DNA from: Prochlorococcus marinus bv. HNLC1
GTDB taxonomy: Bacteria; Cyanobacteriota; Cyanobacteriia; PCC-6307; Cyanobiaceae
DNA: 64,000 nucleotides
Reading direction: 5' to 3'
Assembly (NCBI GenBank): GCA_000218705.1
Contig: GL947594.1
Coordinates: 386,586-450,585 of the forward strand
Position numbers and translations under genes: made by a program. How positions within the stretch are numbered: the stretch's first letter is position 1; the number at the start of each line of letters is the position of its first letter. Positions 1 through 8,716 of the stretch are shown piece by piece. The notes below the pieces were generated by a model. It made no database searches. It saw nothing but the letters and a program-made list of their open reading frames with translations, and was not told the DNA's origin.

Positions 1-422
1 TTAATCATTCTTTTGATATAAGGTTTATAAGAACTATTCCAAGTTGATTTTCTTGCACTGTTTAAATGATCATTTCTATATTCTTTAAAAAATTTTTTTT
101 CAAATTCACTTATTTCTTTGATAAAAAATTCGTATGTTTTATTACCCTCCTGAATTGATGAAGTGATCCAGTTCCTCCATTCAAATTGATTGAGTTCTAA
201 TTGTAAATTTATGAGTTGTAATTTTTTCTTAGCTTCCTCTAAACCATCAGTGTCTGCATCAATACCTAAAGATATACGTTGCACCTTTTGAATATTTTTA
301 TTTTCTTTTGAGGGTAAAGATCCTCTTATATTAAGTTTGCCACCCCTTTTTTCTATTTTTAGTTTACTTCCTTTTATTAGAAACTTTCTGTTTATATCAT
401 TAATTTCGTGAATTATATTCAT
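1..422 (-). CDS. Tyrosine recombinase (phage integrase family), N-terminal part
   Basis: About 140 codons are open from an ATG at 422 down to the window edge, so the gene is cut and its catalytic domain lies outside. The visible part is lysine-rich. It has an arm-binding-like start (the stretch KLNIRGSLPSK is typical of such domains), a helical linker, and then RKSTWNSSYKPYIKRM, which resembles the start of the core-binding domain of tyrosine recombinases. Catalytic Arg/His/Tyr residues cannot be checked. It is divergent from hemH with a gap of about 66 bases. No tRNA or att-like repeat is visible beside it, so a mobile role is not shown. It could be a resident chromosomal recombinase of unknown target. 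Confidence 0.6.
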   Translation of the reverse strand, partial: MNIIHEINDINRKFLIKGSKLKIEKRGGKLNIRGSLPSKENKNIQKVQRISLGIDADTDGLEEAKKKLQLINLQLELNQFEWRNWITSSIQEGNKTYEFFIKEISEFEKKFFKEYRNDHLNSARKSTWNSSYKPYIKRMI

Positions 423-488
423 TATGGCTATATAATTATTTTAATAATGACGTTTTCAATGTCTTTTTTCAATCTCTTTAAAAGTTAA

Positions 489-1663
489 ATGGAAAAAGTT
501 GGTGTCCTATTAATGAATCTAGGAGGCCCTGAACGAATTAAAGATGTAGGTCCTTTTTTATATAATTTGTTTTCGGATCCAGAAATAATAAGATTGCCAA
601 TCCCATTTTTTCAGAAACCGCTTGCATGGTTAATTAGTACTCTTCGTAGTACAAAATCACAAGAAGCATATTTATCAATTGGGGGCGGGTCGCCTTTAAG
701 GCGAATTACTGAACAACAAGCTAGAGAATTACAGAGTAAATTAAGAGAAAGTGGACTTGATGCAACAACTTATATAGCCATGAGATATTGGCACCCTTTT
801 ACTGAATCTGCAATAGCTGATATTAAAGCTGATGGAATAGATCAGGTTGTGGTCCTCCCCTTGTATCCTCATTTCTCAATAAGTACAAGTGGATCAAGTT
901 TTAGAGAACTTAAAAAGTTACGAGATAATGATGCAGAATTTAAGAAAATCCCAATAAGGTGTATCAGGAGCTGGTTTAATCAGTCTGGTTATATAAAAGC
1001 TATGGTTGAATTAATTTCTGAGCAAATCCTTCTTTGTGAAAACCCTCTGGTGCTCATGTCTTTTTTACTGCACACGGAGTACCGAAAAGTTATGTTGAGG
1101 AAGCAGGTGATCCATATAAGAAACAAATTGAAGACTGTTCAAATTTAATTGTGAAAGAACTTGAAAAACATTTAAATTTTAGTAATCCCCATACACTTTC
1201 TTATCAAAGTAGAGTTGGCCCTGAAGAGTGGTTAAAACCATATACTGAAGATGTTCTGGAGGATCTTGGACGATCAAAAATAGAAGATTTAATAGTCGTT
1301 CCCATCAGTTTTGTTGGAGAACATATTGAAACACTTCAAGAAATTGATATTGAATATAAAGAATTAGCTGAGAGTGCTGGGATTAAAAATTTTAGAAGAG
1401 TAAAAGCTCTAAATATTAATTCTACATTTATAAATGGTTTAAAAGATTTAGTTATTTCATGCTTAGAAGAACCAATAGTAAATTTAGATCAAGCATCTGA
1501 ATTGCCAGCTAAGGTAAAACTTTATCCTCAAGAGAAATGGCAATGGGGCTGGAATAATAGTTCTGAAGTTTGGAATGGTAGGGTAGCGATGGTAATATTT
1601 ATAATTCTTTTTATAGAAATTATTTCTGGAGCAGGTCCATTACATAAATTAGGAATCTTATAA
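489..1663 (+). CDS. hemH: Ferrochelatase with C-terminal HLIP-like helix; frame broken near 1043-1046
   Basis: Inserts Fe2+ into protoporphyrin IX to give protoheme. The N-terminal part (489 to about 1045) starts with the family motif [11 protein letters not shown]. The reading frame then shifts by -1 at the sequence aaaccctc, and the rest continues in the other frame to 1663. The merged product is about 391 residues, normal for cyanobacteria. The joined region reads [15 protein letters not shown] and carries the catalytic His near residue 196. FVGEHIET supplies the conserved Glu near 278. The last 30-40 residues ([10 protein letters not shown] and a hydrophobic stretch) form the chlorophyll-binding, LHC/HLIP-like transmembrane segment known in cyanobacterial ferrochelatases. 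The break is probably a lost base in the assembly, but it falls on a slippery heptamer. Identity is very secure; intactness is not. Confidence 0.93.
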
Positions 1664-1777
1664 ATTACTATTTTATATTCTGTATCTAATAATTTAGCTA
1701 AATTTTTGACATTAATTTTAAATACTAGGCAAAAGTTGACAAATAAGCCTACTATTTAAATAGATTTATCTACTTCA

Positions 1778-3547
1778 TTGACACTAGCTTCTACACCTAT
1801 ACAAAAAGATAATTCAGATGATGAAAATCCTAAGTGGATAACTGGTGCTGAAGCACTAATGGATTCGCTCAGAATACATGGTGTAAAAGTTATTTTTGGT
1901 TATCCTGGAGGTGCAATACTCCCTATATATGATGCCGTCCACAAAGCAGAGAAAGAAGGATGGTTAAAACACTATATGGTAAGACATGAACAAGGTGGAT
2001 CTCATGCTGCAGATGGATATGCTAGGGCTACTGGTAAAGTAGGTGTCTGTTTCGGAACCTCTGGGCCTGGGGCTACAAATCTTGTAACTGGTATTGCTAC
2101 TGCTCAAATGGATTCGGTACCACTTGTTGTTGTTACTGGTCAAGTTCCAAGACCTGCAATCGGAACCGATGCTTTTCAAGAAACTGATATATTTGGTATT
2201 ACTCTGCCAATAGTAAAACATTCATGGGTTATTAGGAATCCTACTGATATCGCAAGGGTAGTTTCCCAAGCATTTTTTGTTGCTGCATCAGGTAGGCCAG
2301 GCCCTGTATTAATTGATATCCCTAAGGATGTTGGACAAGAATTTTTTAATTATAAAAAAGTTTTACCTTGTGAAACGATACCAAAGGGCTTTAAAAGGTT
2401 AGGGGAAATTAATGAGGATGATGTTAATAAAGCAGTTGAATTAATTAAGAATTCCCAAAAACCATTGCTTTATGTCGGAGGGGGAGCTATCGCTTCAGGA
2501 GCTCATGAACAATTGCAAACTTTATCAAGAGATTGTCAAATTCCTGTTACAACAACTTTAATGGGTAAAGGTATATTTGATGAAAGAGATGATTTATCTG
2601 TAGGGATGTTGGGTATGCATGGAACTGCATACGCAAACTTTGCTGTCACAGAATGTGATCTCCTTATAGCGGTTGGAGCAAGATTTGATGATAGGGTAAC
2701 TGGAAAATTAGATACTTTTGCACCAAATGCAAAAGTAATACATATTGATATTGATCCAGCAGAAGTAAATAAAAATAGACGAGTAGATGTAGCAATAGTG
2801 TCAGATGTCTCAGAAGCACTATCAAAAATTAATTTTATTTTCAAAAAAAATCCCTCGGAACTTAAAACATCAATCTGGTTAGATAAGATCAAGTTTTGGA
2901 AGAATAAACATCCTTTGTTTACTCCTCCTGAAGATGGTGAAATTTATCCCCAGGAAGTATTAATAAAACTTAGAGAATGTGCACCTGATGCATTTGTTAC
3001 AACAGATGTAGGCCAGCATCAAATGTGGGCAGCTCAATACTTAAGAAATGGTCCCAGAAAATGGATTAGTAGTGCAGGCCTAGGCACAATGGGTTTTGGA
3101 TTGCCTGCAGCTATGGGTGTAAAGGCTGCTTACCCAAAATCTGAAGTTATATGTATCGCTGGTGATGCAAGTATTTTAATGAATATACAAGAATTAGGGA
3201 CATTATCTCAGTATGGATTAAACGTAAAAATTATAATAGTAAATAATCGATGGCAAGGAATGGTTAGACAATGGCAAGAAAGTTTTTATGATGAGAGATA
3301 TTCTGCCTCTGATATGAGTTGTGGAGAACCTGACTTTATAAAACTTGCTGAAGCTTTTGGAGTAAAAGGTATCCTCATAACAGAGAGAGATCAATTAAAT
3401 AGTGGAATAAAATCCGCCTTAGATTTTAAAGGACCAGTACTAGTAAATGTACGCGTCAGAAGAGGAGAAAATTGTTATCCAATGGTGCCTCCAGGTAAGA
3501 GTAACGCCCAAATGGTTGGATATGTTAATTGTGAAAATATTGCATAA
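1778..3547 (+). CDS. ilvB: Acetolactate synthase, large (catalytic) subunit
   Basis: ThDP-dependent enzyme that joins two pyruvates, or pyruvate and 2-oxobutyrate, as the first step of branched-chain amino acid synthesis. It is 589 residues, the usual length. The N-terminal ThDP domain has RHEQGGSHAADGYARA with the catalytic Glu near residue 71. The middle FAD-like domain has GARFDDRVTGKL. The C-terminal pyrophosphate-binding domain has GDASILMN followed by NNRWQGMV. The start used here is TTG at 1778; no better upstream ATG is visible in frame. The regulatory subunit ilvN is not in the window. The 110-base gap before it is AT-rich with two TTGACA-like hexamers (1705-1741), but I cannot assign a promoter with confidence. 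Confidence 0.95.
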   Translation: MTLASTPIQKDNSDDENPKWITGAEALMDSLRIHGVKVIFGYPGGAILPIYDAVHKAEKEGWLKHYMVRHEQGGSHAADGYARATGKVGVCFGTSGPGATNLVTGIATAQMDSVPLVVVTGQVPRPAIGTDAFQETDIFGITLPIVKHSWVIRNPTDIARVVSQAFFVAASGRPGPVLIDIPKDVGQEFFNYKKVLPCETIPKGFKRLGEINEDDVNKAVELIKNSQKPLLYVGGGAIASGAHEQLQTLSRDCQIPVTTTLMGKGIFDERDDLSVGMLGMHGTAYANFAVTECDLLIAVGARFDDRVTGKLDTFAPNAKVIHIDIDPAEVNKNRRVDVAIVSDVSEALSKINFIFKKNPSELKTSIWLDKIKFWKNKHPLFTPPEDGEIYPQEVLIKLRECAPDAFVTTDVGQHQMWAAQYLRNGPRKWISSAGLGTMGFGLPAAMGVKAAYPKSEVICIAGDASILMNIQELGTLSQYGLNVKIIIVNNRWQGMVRQWQESFYDERYSASDMSCGEPDFIKLAEAFGVKGILITERDQLNSGIKSALDFKGPVLVNVRVRRGENCYPMVPPGKSNAQMVGYVNCENIA

Positions 3548-3575
3548 ATAAATTCATAATAATTTTAAAAATTTA

Positions 3576-3956
3576 ATGATAGTTAAAATTAAAAATGTCG
3601 ATGGATTGAAGAAAATTCTTCAAATAATTTTAATTTTTATAGTTCTTATTATTTGTCCTATTAATATAAATTCTGCAGAGCTTTTACAAATCAACGATGT
3701 TAATACTATTGTAGTAGGTGATCAGAATAGATCTTTATACTTAAGTTTATATTGCATAGATATTAATCAAAATGAGAAGGAGAATGCTACTAAGATTTTG
3801 AAAAGAAATTTTCCAAGAGGCACTAAAGTAAAAATAAAACCATATGGATCTAATGGTAGTAGGTTATTGGCAAAGATTTTTAGAGTTGATGATGAGACTG
3901 AAATGACTGAATTATTAAATACTTATAACTCATCAAAGGAAAATTGTATGAATTAA
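3576..3956 (+). CDS. Small exported protein resembling a degenerate staphylococcal-nuclease fold
   Basis: 126 residues. Residues 10-34 form a hydrophobic signal segment ending near NSAE, so the protein is likely exported or membrane-anchored. The rest (VVGDQNRSLYLSLYCID, then ATKILKRNFPRGTKVKIK, then GSNGSRLLAKIF) follows the order of segments in SNase-like proteins, where an OB-fold strand is followed by a helix and a GTxVxI strand. The usual nuclease residues after IDAPE are not conserved (YCIDINQNE here), so nuclease activity is doubtful. It follows ilvB on the same strand by 28 bases and converges on the next gene with a 2-base gap. The fold assignment is inference from pattern only. Confidence 0.5.
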   Translation: MIVKIKNVDGLKKILQIILIFIVLIICPININSAELLQINDVNTIVVGDQNRSLYLSLYCIDINQNEKENATKILKRNFPRGTKVKIKPYGSNGSRLLAKIFRVDDETEMTELLNTYNSSKENCMN

Positions 3957-3958
3957 AT

Positions 3959-4747
3959 TTAGGAGCAGATTACACTCCACTGCCTTTTATCATTTTTTGA
4001 TCTTCTCCATGAGTGAAATTCATTAGGAAGGGAATAAGTACATTTATTTGATATGTCAATGTTATTAGGATCTAGATTTTCCATAAGTAATTGTAAAAAT
4101 GCATACTTTTTTATGTCTAAAGGAATCGATTCATAATCGTTTAGATTATTTGATTCTTTTATTTTCTCATTCTCTTTACTTAAAGATCCATTATTTGCCG
4201 AAAAAAAATTATAAAAAGTTTTTTTATCTAATAAATAATTATTTCCTGATATAGATGGTCCAATAGAAACTAAAATATCTTTTCTTGAAGATCCCATAAT
4301 CTCAAAACTTTTAATCGCATTAGTAATTATATTTTTTTCTAATCCTTTCCTTCCGCAATGAATAGCGGCTATTCTTCTTTGGTATTTATCTGCAAATAAA
4401 ATTGGCATACAATCAGCAGTATAGATCCATAAATTCTGATTTTTGTTATCACAAATTAATCCATCGGCATTAACAATGCTCTGAGAATTCAATTCACTTG
4501 TAAAAGCGATATTATTACTGTGAATTTGTTTGAGAACACAATTATTATGCATATTTTTTATTAACTTTTCTCCATGTGAATTTATATCGATTTTTGAACT
4601 TTCCTTAGTGAAAAAAGCATGAATGAAGTTATTTCTTTTTAATAATGGAGATAAATAATAATTAATTTTGATGTCATTTAGAAAAGTAAAGTTTTTTTGG
4701 AATTTGATTCTTGATTTCAAATAATTTTGAGTTAAATAATAATTCAA
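3959..4747 (-). CDS. Laccase-domain (PgeF/YfiH family) protein, probable purine nucleoside phosphorylase-type enzyme
   Basis: 262 residues, normal for the family formerly called multicopper polyphenol oxidase. Family hallmarks are the His in VLKQIHSNNI near residue 93, TADCMPILFAD with the conserved Cys near residue 113, and AAIHCGRKGLEKNI with the metal-binding His near 130. Relatives act on adenosine/inosine or on misincorporated muropeptides (PgeF); which one applies here cannot be told. Canonical members have AGWRG where this one has CGRKG, a small deviation. It lies 8 bases downstream of the Tab2-like gene on the same strand, so co-transcription is likely. Confidence 0.8.
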   Translation of the reverse strand: MNYYLTQNYLKSRIKFQKNFTFLNDIKINYYLSPLLKRNNFIHAFFTKESSKIDINSHGEKLIKNMHNNCVLKQIHSNNIAFTSELNSQSIVNADGLICDNKNQNLWIYTADCMPILFADKYQRRIAAIHCGRKGLEKNIITNAIKSFEIMGSSRKDILVSIGPSISGNNYLLDKKTFYNFFSANNGSLSKENEKIKESNNLNDYESIPLDIKKYAFLQLLMENLDPNNIDISNKCTYSLPNEFHSWRRSKNDKRQWSVICS

Positions 4748-4755
4748 ATTATTTT

Positions 4756-5661
4756 TTAATTTATTAATTCAACATCTTTAAGCATCCAAAAACCCGCAAA
4801 CTTTTCAATGTAAGGTGTAGTTTGAATTGAAATAAATTGGTAACCAGAGCTATTTGATTTAGAAGTAATAAATTTCTTATGTAGTTCTTGGGCTTCATTA
4901 GGAGGTAAATCAGTAACTAACCATTTATCATTTTCAAGCGCTTCAAGTATAAGTCTATCCTTATCGATAAGAAGCTTTACGGGTTCAAGACTACTAAACC
5001 ATGCTGCAAGAGCAATTGCCCTATTTTTACTAAAAAGTCTGAGACCTGGAATAAGGTGATCATCCTTGATATGTTCTTCTACAGGAAAAATATCTCCAAA
5101 TTCTATAGGCCAAGATTGTGCTGCTCTTAGATCTCTGATTGATATCTCTGAGAATGTTAATGATTCTCCTCTAACAGCTTCAGGCAAAGGTTTAGGTTCA
5201 TTTGCTATTTGAGCTGTAAAATTAGGAGCTAATACTCCTTTAACAAAACCCTTCTCTTTTGGATATATGTCATTTTCAAGATAATTTAGTCTTTCAAATA
5301 ATGTGTATGTTCTCCTGCTCACTAAAGATTCAAGCTCTAAATTTTCAAGAGATTTCTTTATTATCGATTTCATCGAAGATCTCCAAAATCTAACTTTTTC
5401 AGGTTTTCTCCAACCTTTTTGTTCAGCCTCAATAATTGCTTCTTTTAAGGCACTAGTCAGCCAAATAGAATTAACCTTATTAGCAGGACAAATTTTATTC
5501 CAATAGAAAATTTCTGGTGATTCAAAACTTTTTGTTGATGAGATTATTAATTCCCACCTTTTTTTTCCGTTCTTTTCAATAATTGGTCTTGAATAAAAAT
5601 CCAATTCCCAATCAGAATTTTTTAGATCTAATTGAAAGCTATTTGTTTTTGAAGGTATCAT
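4756..5661 (-). CDS. Tab2/Atab2 family RNA-binding protein (DUF1092)
   Basis: 301 residues. The N-terminus has WELDFYSRPIIEKNGKKRWEL, a hallmark of the Tab2 family. Further family motifs are KPEKVRFWRSSM near residue 88 and RRTYTLFERLNYLE near 115. In algae and plants, Tab2/Atab2 promotes translation of photosystem I mRNA (psaB); the cyanobacterial role is not established. There is no membrane segment. It sits 5 bases from the S1-domain gene, consistent with a small RNA-handling operon. Family assignment is secure, function inferred. Confidence 0.8.
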   Translation of the reverse strand: MIPSKTNSFQLDLKNSDWELDFYSRPIIEKNGKKRWELIISSTKSFESPEIFYWNKICPANKVNSIWLTSALKEAIIEAEQKGWRKPEKVRFWRSSMKSIIKKSLENLELESLVSRRTYTLFERLNYLENDIYPKEKGFVKGVLAPNFTAQIANEPKPLPEAVRGESLTFSEISIRDLRAAQSWPIEFGDIFPVEEHIKDDHLIPGLRLFSKNRAIALAAWFSSLEPVKLLIDKDRLILEALENDKWLVTDLPPNEAQELHKKFITSKSNSSGYQFISIQTTPYIEKFAGFWMLKDVELIN

Positions 5662-5666
5662 TTTTA

Positions 5667-6890
5667 TTAATCTTTCCCTTGAAATAGAGTTTGTGCCTTT
5701 TGAGCTCTCTCATTAGCTTCATTCATAACTTTTTCTTTTTCTATTAATAATTCTCCCGGAGAATTTTCTAATAAGGCTGTATCTAGACCTATTCTCCCTT
5801 TTTCTCTATCAATCTCTGTAATTAATGCTTTTACAAGCTCTCCCTCTACAAAAACTTCTCTCAAGTCTCTTATATGACCTTTTGTTAGTGATGATTGGTG
5901 AAGTAATCCACTGGCTCCACCTAAATCAATGAAAAATCCGTAACGCTTTACAGCTAGAACTTTACCTTCGATTAGTTGACCTAACTTAAGAGTTTCAAAT
6001 TTTTGTAAGATTGTGGCTTTCTTCTCCGATAGGACTAATTTTTTTGATTCTGGATTTACTTCTAGGAAAGCTACTTTCAGAGTTTTATTCAATAATGATT
6101 GATAATTTTCACCATCTTCTAATTGTGATCTTGGAATAAAACCTCTTAATCCTTCAATATCGCAAGTTAATCCTCCTCTGTTGAAGCCATTTGCTAAGAC
6201 ATTTATTAATTCTCCGCTCCTAGAAATTTTACTAACTTTATCCCAGCTTTTTCTTAAAATTAATGCTCTTGCACTTACCGTAACCATCCCATCCGCATTT
6301 TGCTCTTTTATAACTAATACTTCCATTTCTAGACCAATTGGAAATTTCTCTTTAAAGTTTGTAATTACGCCTAGCCCACATTCTTTTTTTGGCATATAAC
6401 CAGGAGCTTTCCCTCCAATATCTATATAAACTCCATCGCTTTCAAGAGCAATTATTTTACCCCCTATGGTTTCTCCAGTAAGACCAATTGGCTCATTCTC
6501 ATTAAGTGCTGCTAAAAATTGATCTTCATCAAAGTCGTATTCATCTACTATTCTTTCCTCTTCAAATACTTTATTTACCTCACTTAGGACTTGTGGCTTT
6601 TCTAGATTATTAAAGCTTAGATTTGATTGTTCAGCATTTTTATATTGAATTTCTTTCTCTAAGGAATTTGTATTTAATTTTTCGCTTTCTAATTCAAAAT
6701 CTTTTTGTTGCATTGAATATGAGTCATCATTATTACTAGAAAGGTTCTCATTAGTTGAAGAATCTTTAAATGTATCATTGTCAATGTGTTTTTTATTTAA
6801 TTGAAGAACCTGCAAAGGTTTCTTCAATTCACTTTGATTGCCCTTAGATTTAATCTTCTTTGGGGCATTATTATCACTTACTCCCTTCAT
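5667..6890 (-). CDS. S1-domain RNA-binding protein (30S ribosomal protein S1 paralog)
   Basis: The reading frame extends to 6962, but I place the start at the ATG at 6890. The extra 24 residues upstream are of unlike composition and would overlap the divergent gene beginning at 6954. The N-terminal 130 residues are low-complexity and acidic/asparagine-rich. Three S1 repeats follow: one starting at GLTGETIGGKIIALE, a second at GELINVLANGFNRGGL, and a third at GQLIEGKVLAVKRYGFFID. This is the shape of the second S1-type protein of cyanobacteria (often called rps1b or nbp1), which binds RNA; a role as a true ribosomal S1 is less likely. It leads an apparent three-gene minus-strand operon with the Tab2-like and laccase-domain genes. 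Confidence 0.82.
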   Translation of the reverse strand: MKGVSDNNAPKKIKSKGNQSELKKPLQVLQLNKKHIDNDTFKDSSTNENLSSNNDDSYSMQQKDFELESEKLNTNSLEKEIQYKNAEQSNLSFNNLEKPQVLSEVNKVFEEERIVDEYDFDEDQFLAALNENEPIGLTGETIGGKIIALESDGVYIDIGGKAPGYMPKKECGLGVITNFKEKFPIGLEMEVLVIKEQNADGMVTVSARALILRKSWDKVSKISRSGELINVLANGFNRGGLTCDIEGLRGFIPRSQLEDGENYQSLLNKTLKVAFLEVNPESKKLVLSEKKATILQKFETLKLGQLIEGKVLAVKRYGFFIDLGGASGLLHQSSLTKGHIRDLREVFVEGELVKALITEIDREKGRIGLDTALLENSPGELLIEKEKVMNEANERAQKAQTLFQGKD

Positions 6891-6953
6891 AGGTAAAATA
6901 AAATTAGATAAATTTTTACACATTCTAAGGTAATTCCTTAGAAATCTATAATA

Positions 6954-7744
6954 ATGAACCATAAATCAATACGTAATCAATACGAATATTTATCTTGGAC
7001 AGAAATAAGTACTTTTGCTGCACAGAAAAGATCAACCATCATTTGGCCGTTTGGCGCCGTTGAGCAACATGGCCCTCATCTTCCATTAGCAACAGATAGT
7101 ATTTTTGTTGATGAAATTGTAAATGATGTTTTAAAAATATTGCCTGAGGAATTACCACTCTTGAAAATACCCACTCAATATATTGGGTTCTCTCCTGAAC
7201 ATTTAAGCTTTGATGGTACTTTATCAATATCCTCAAATCTCATAACATCAATAATTCTCGAAATAGGCAAACAACTTTCTGAAATGGGTTTTAAAAGATT
7301 AATTTTGTTAAATGGGCATGGTGGGCAAATATCTCTTTTAAATACAGCAGCGAGAGAATTAAGAAAAATTGCTCCTAATCTTAATATTTTTCCTTGTTTT
7401 ATTTGGAGTGGAGTTAAAGGTTTAAGTGATCTTTTGCCTCAGAATGAAATTGAAATGGTCTTCATGCCTCTTTAGCGGAAACAAGCTTGATGTTGGCGAT
7501 TAAACCAGAGATTGTTGGAGCTGAGAGACCTTTTGAAGGATTTTCACAAAAGATCCCAGAAGGATGGAGTCTTGAAGGAGATTCTCCTACTGCTTGGATG
7601 ACAAATGATTTAAGTAAATCAGGAGTAATCGGTGATAGTAGAGGGGCGAATGAAAAACTAGGCAATGATTTAAGAAAGCTTTTAGTAAAACATTGGTATA
7701 AATTGTTTCTTAGTTTGATGTCTTCTGATTGGCCAAATGAATAG
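6954..7744 (+). CDS. Creatininase-family amidohydrolase; frame broken near 7453-7456
   Basis: The first part contains IWPFGAVEQHGPHLPLATD, the family metal-binding signature with Glu/His/Asp ligands, and later LLNGHGGQISLL. The frame then fails at the sequence ttgaaatgg; a stop follows at 7473-7475. In the +2 frame the protein resumes as GLHASLAETSLMLAI with the conserved His and Glu and runs to 7744. Adding one base gives about 263 residues, normal for the family. Family members open cyclic or formamide-type amides (creatininase, MftE, ArfB). The substrate here is unknown. It is either a real disruption of a non-essential gene or an A-run miscount. Confidence 0.82.
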
Positions 7745-7812
7745 TTTTCTGATGTTCAAATAGATATTATTCATTGTTCGTTTGAGGAAGTGGTTTAAAA
7801 ATTGAAACTATT

Positions 7813-7842
7813 TTCATGATATCTACATATTTTCATTATAAT
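7813..7842 (+). promoter_or_regulatory. Candidate sigma-70 promoter for ado
   Basis: A perfect TATAAT lies at 7837-7842, with a weak -35 (TTCATG, 7813-7818) 18 bases upstream. Transcription would start near 7849-7851, just ahead of the first ATG at 7862 and about 33 bases ahead of the ATG at 7883. This is the cleanest -10 element I found by eye, but no transcription data support it. Confidence 0.4.
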
Positions 7843-7882
7843 TGTGTAAACTCATTGCATAATGAACAAAAGCTTTACCAAC

Positions 7883-8614
7883 ATGCAAACTCTAGAATCT
7901 AATAAAAAACCTAATTTAGAGCATCAAGTTGATGAAAATTCAGGAAATTTACCTGATTTTACAACTGATGCTTATAAGGATGCTTACAGCAGGATTAATG
8001 CGATTGTTATCGAAGGAGAACAAGAGGCTTATGATAATTACATTTCTATCGCATCTCTTCTACCTAAAGATAGTGAGGAACTAACAAAACTCGCTAAAAT
8101 GGAATTAAAACATAAAAGAGGTTTTATTGCTTGTGGTAAAAATTTGAGTGTTGAAGCTGATATGGTTTTTGCTAAAGAATTTTTCTCTAAATTACATGGA
8201 AATTTTCAAACTGCTCTAGAGAATGAAAACTTAACTACATGTTTATTAATACAAGCGATATTAATCGAGGCTTTTGCTATTTCTGCTTATCATGTTTACA
8301 TAAGAGTTGCAGATCCATTCGCGAAAAAGATAACTCAAGGTGTTGTAAATGATGAATATTTACACTTGAATTATGGGGAAAAATGGTTAAAAGAAAATTT
8401 ACATACTTGTAAAAATGAATTAATAGCTGCTAACAAAGCAAATTTACCTCTAATAAAAAAAATGTTAGATCAAGTTGCAGATGATGCAGCAATTTTATCT
8501 ATGGATAAAGAAGAACTTATGGAAGAGTTTATGATCGCATATCAAGATGCTTTACTTGAGATGGGCCTTGATAATAGAGAGATAGCAAGAATGGCTATGG
8601 CTGCAATTGTTTAA
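7883..8614 (+). CDS. ado: Aldehyde deformylating oxygenase (alkane synthesis)
   Basis: Converts fatty aldehydes, made by the next gene product, to n-alkanes (mostly pentadecane and heptadecane in cyanobacteria) plus formate. It has a ferritin-like di-iron fold with two metal-binding motifs: ELTKLAKMELKHKRGF (Glu and His) and VNDEYLHLNYGE (Glu and His). The frame begins at an ATG at 7862, but the start at 7883 (MQTLESNKK) matches what I know of Prochlorococcus ADO proteins and gives 243 residues. A strong TATAAT lies upstream. It is followed by aar after about 100 bases, the usual order. Confidence 0.95.
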   Translation: MQTLESNKKPNLEHQVDENSGNLPDFTTDAYKDAYSRINAIVIEGEQEAYDNYISIASLLPKDSEELTKLAKMELKHKRGFIACGKNLSVEADMVFAKEFFSKLHGNFQTALENENLTTCLLIQAILIEAFAISAYHVYIRVADPFAKKITQGVVNDEYLHLNYGEKWLKENLHTCKNELIAANKANLPLIKKMLDQVADDAAILSMDKEELMEEFMIAYQDALLEMGLDNREIARMAMAAIV

Positions 8615-8716
8615 ATAAATAAAACTGTTTAATATTTTTATCTAAAATTTTATTCACTTTAGAAATAGCTGTATGCTATTGTTCATACCGTAAGTTTTAT
8701 TTCAAAAAAAGTCTCA

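Noticed and set aside
1705-1760. Promoter for ilvB from two TTGACA-like hexamers
   Set aside because: No -10 box lies at a proper distance from either one that I can defend.
1964-2892. Antisense open frames of 85 and 118 codons opposite ilvB
   Set aside because: They mirror the codon pattern of the highly conserved ilvB gene, have no ribosome site and resemble no family.
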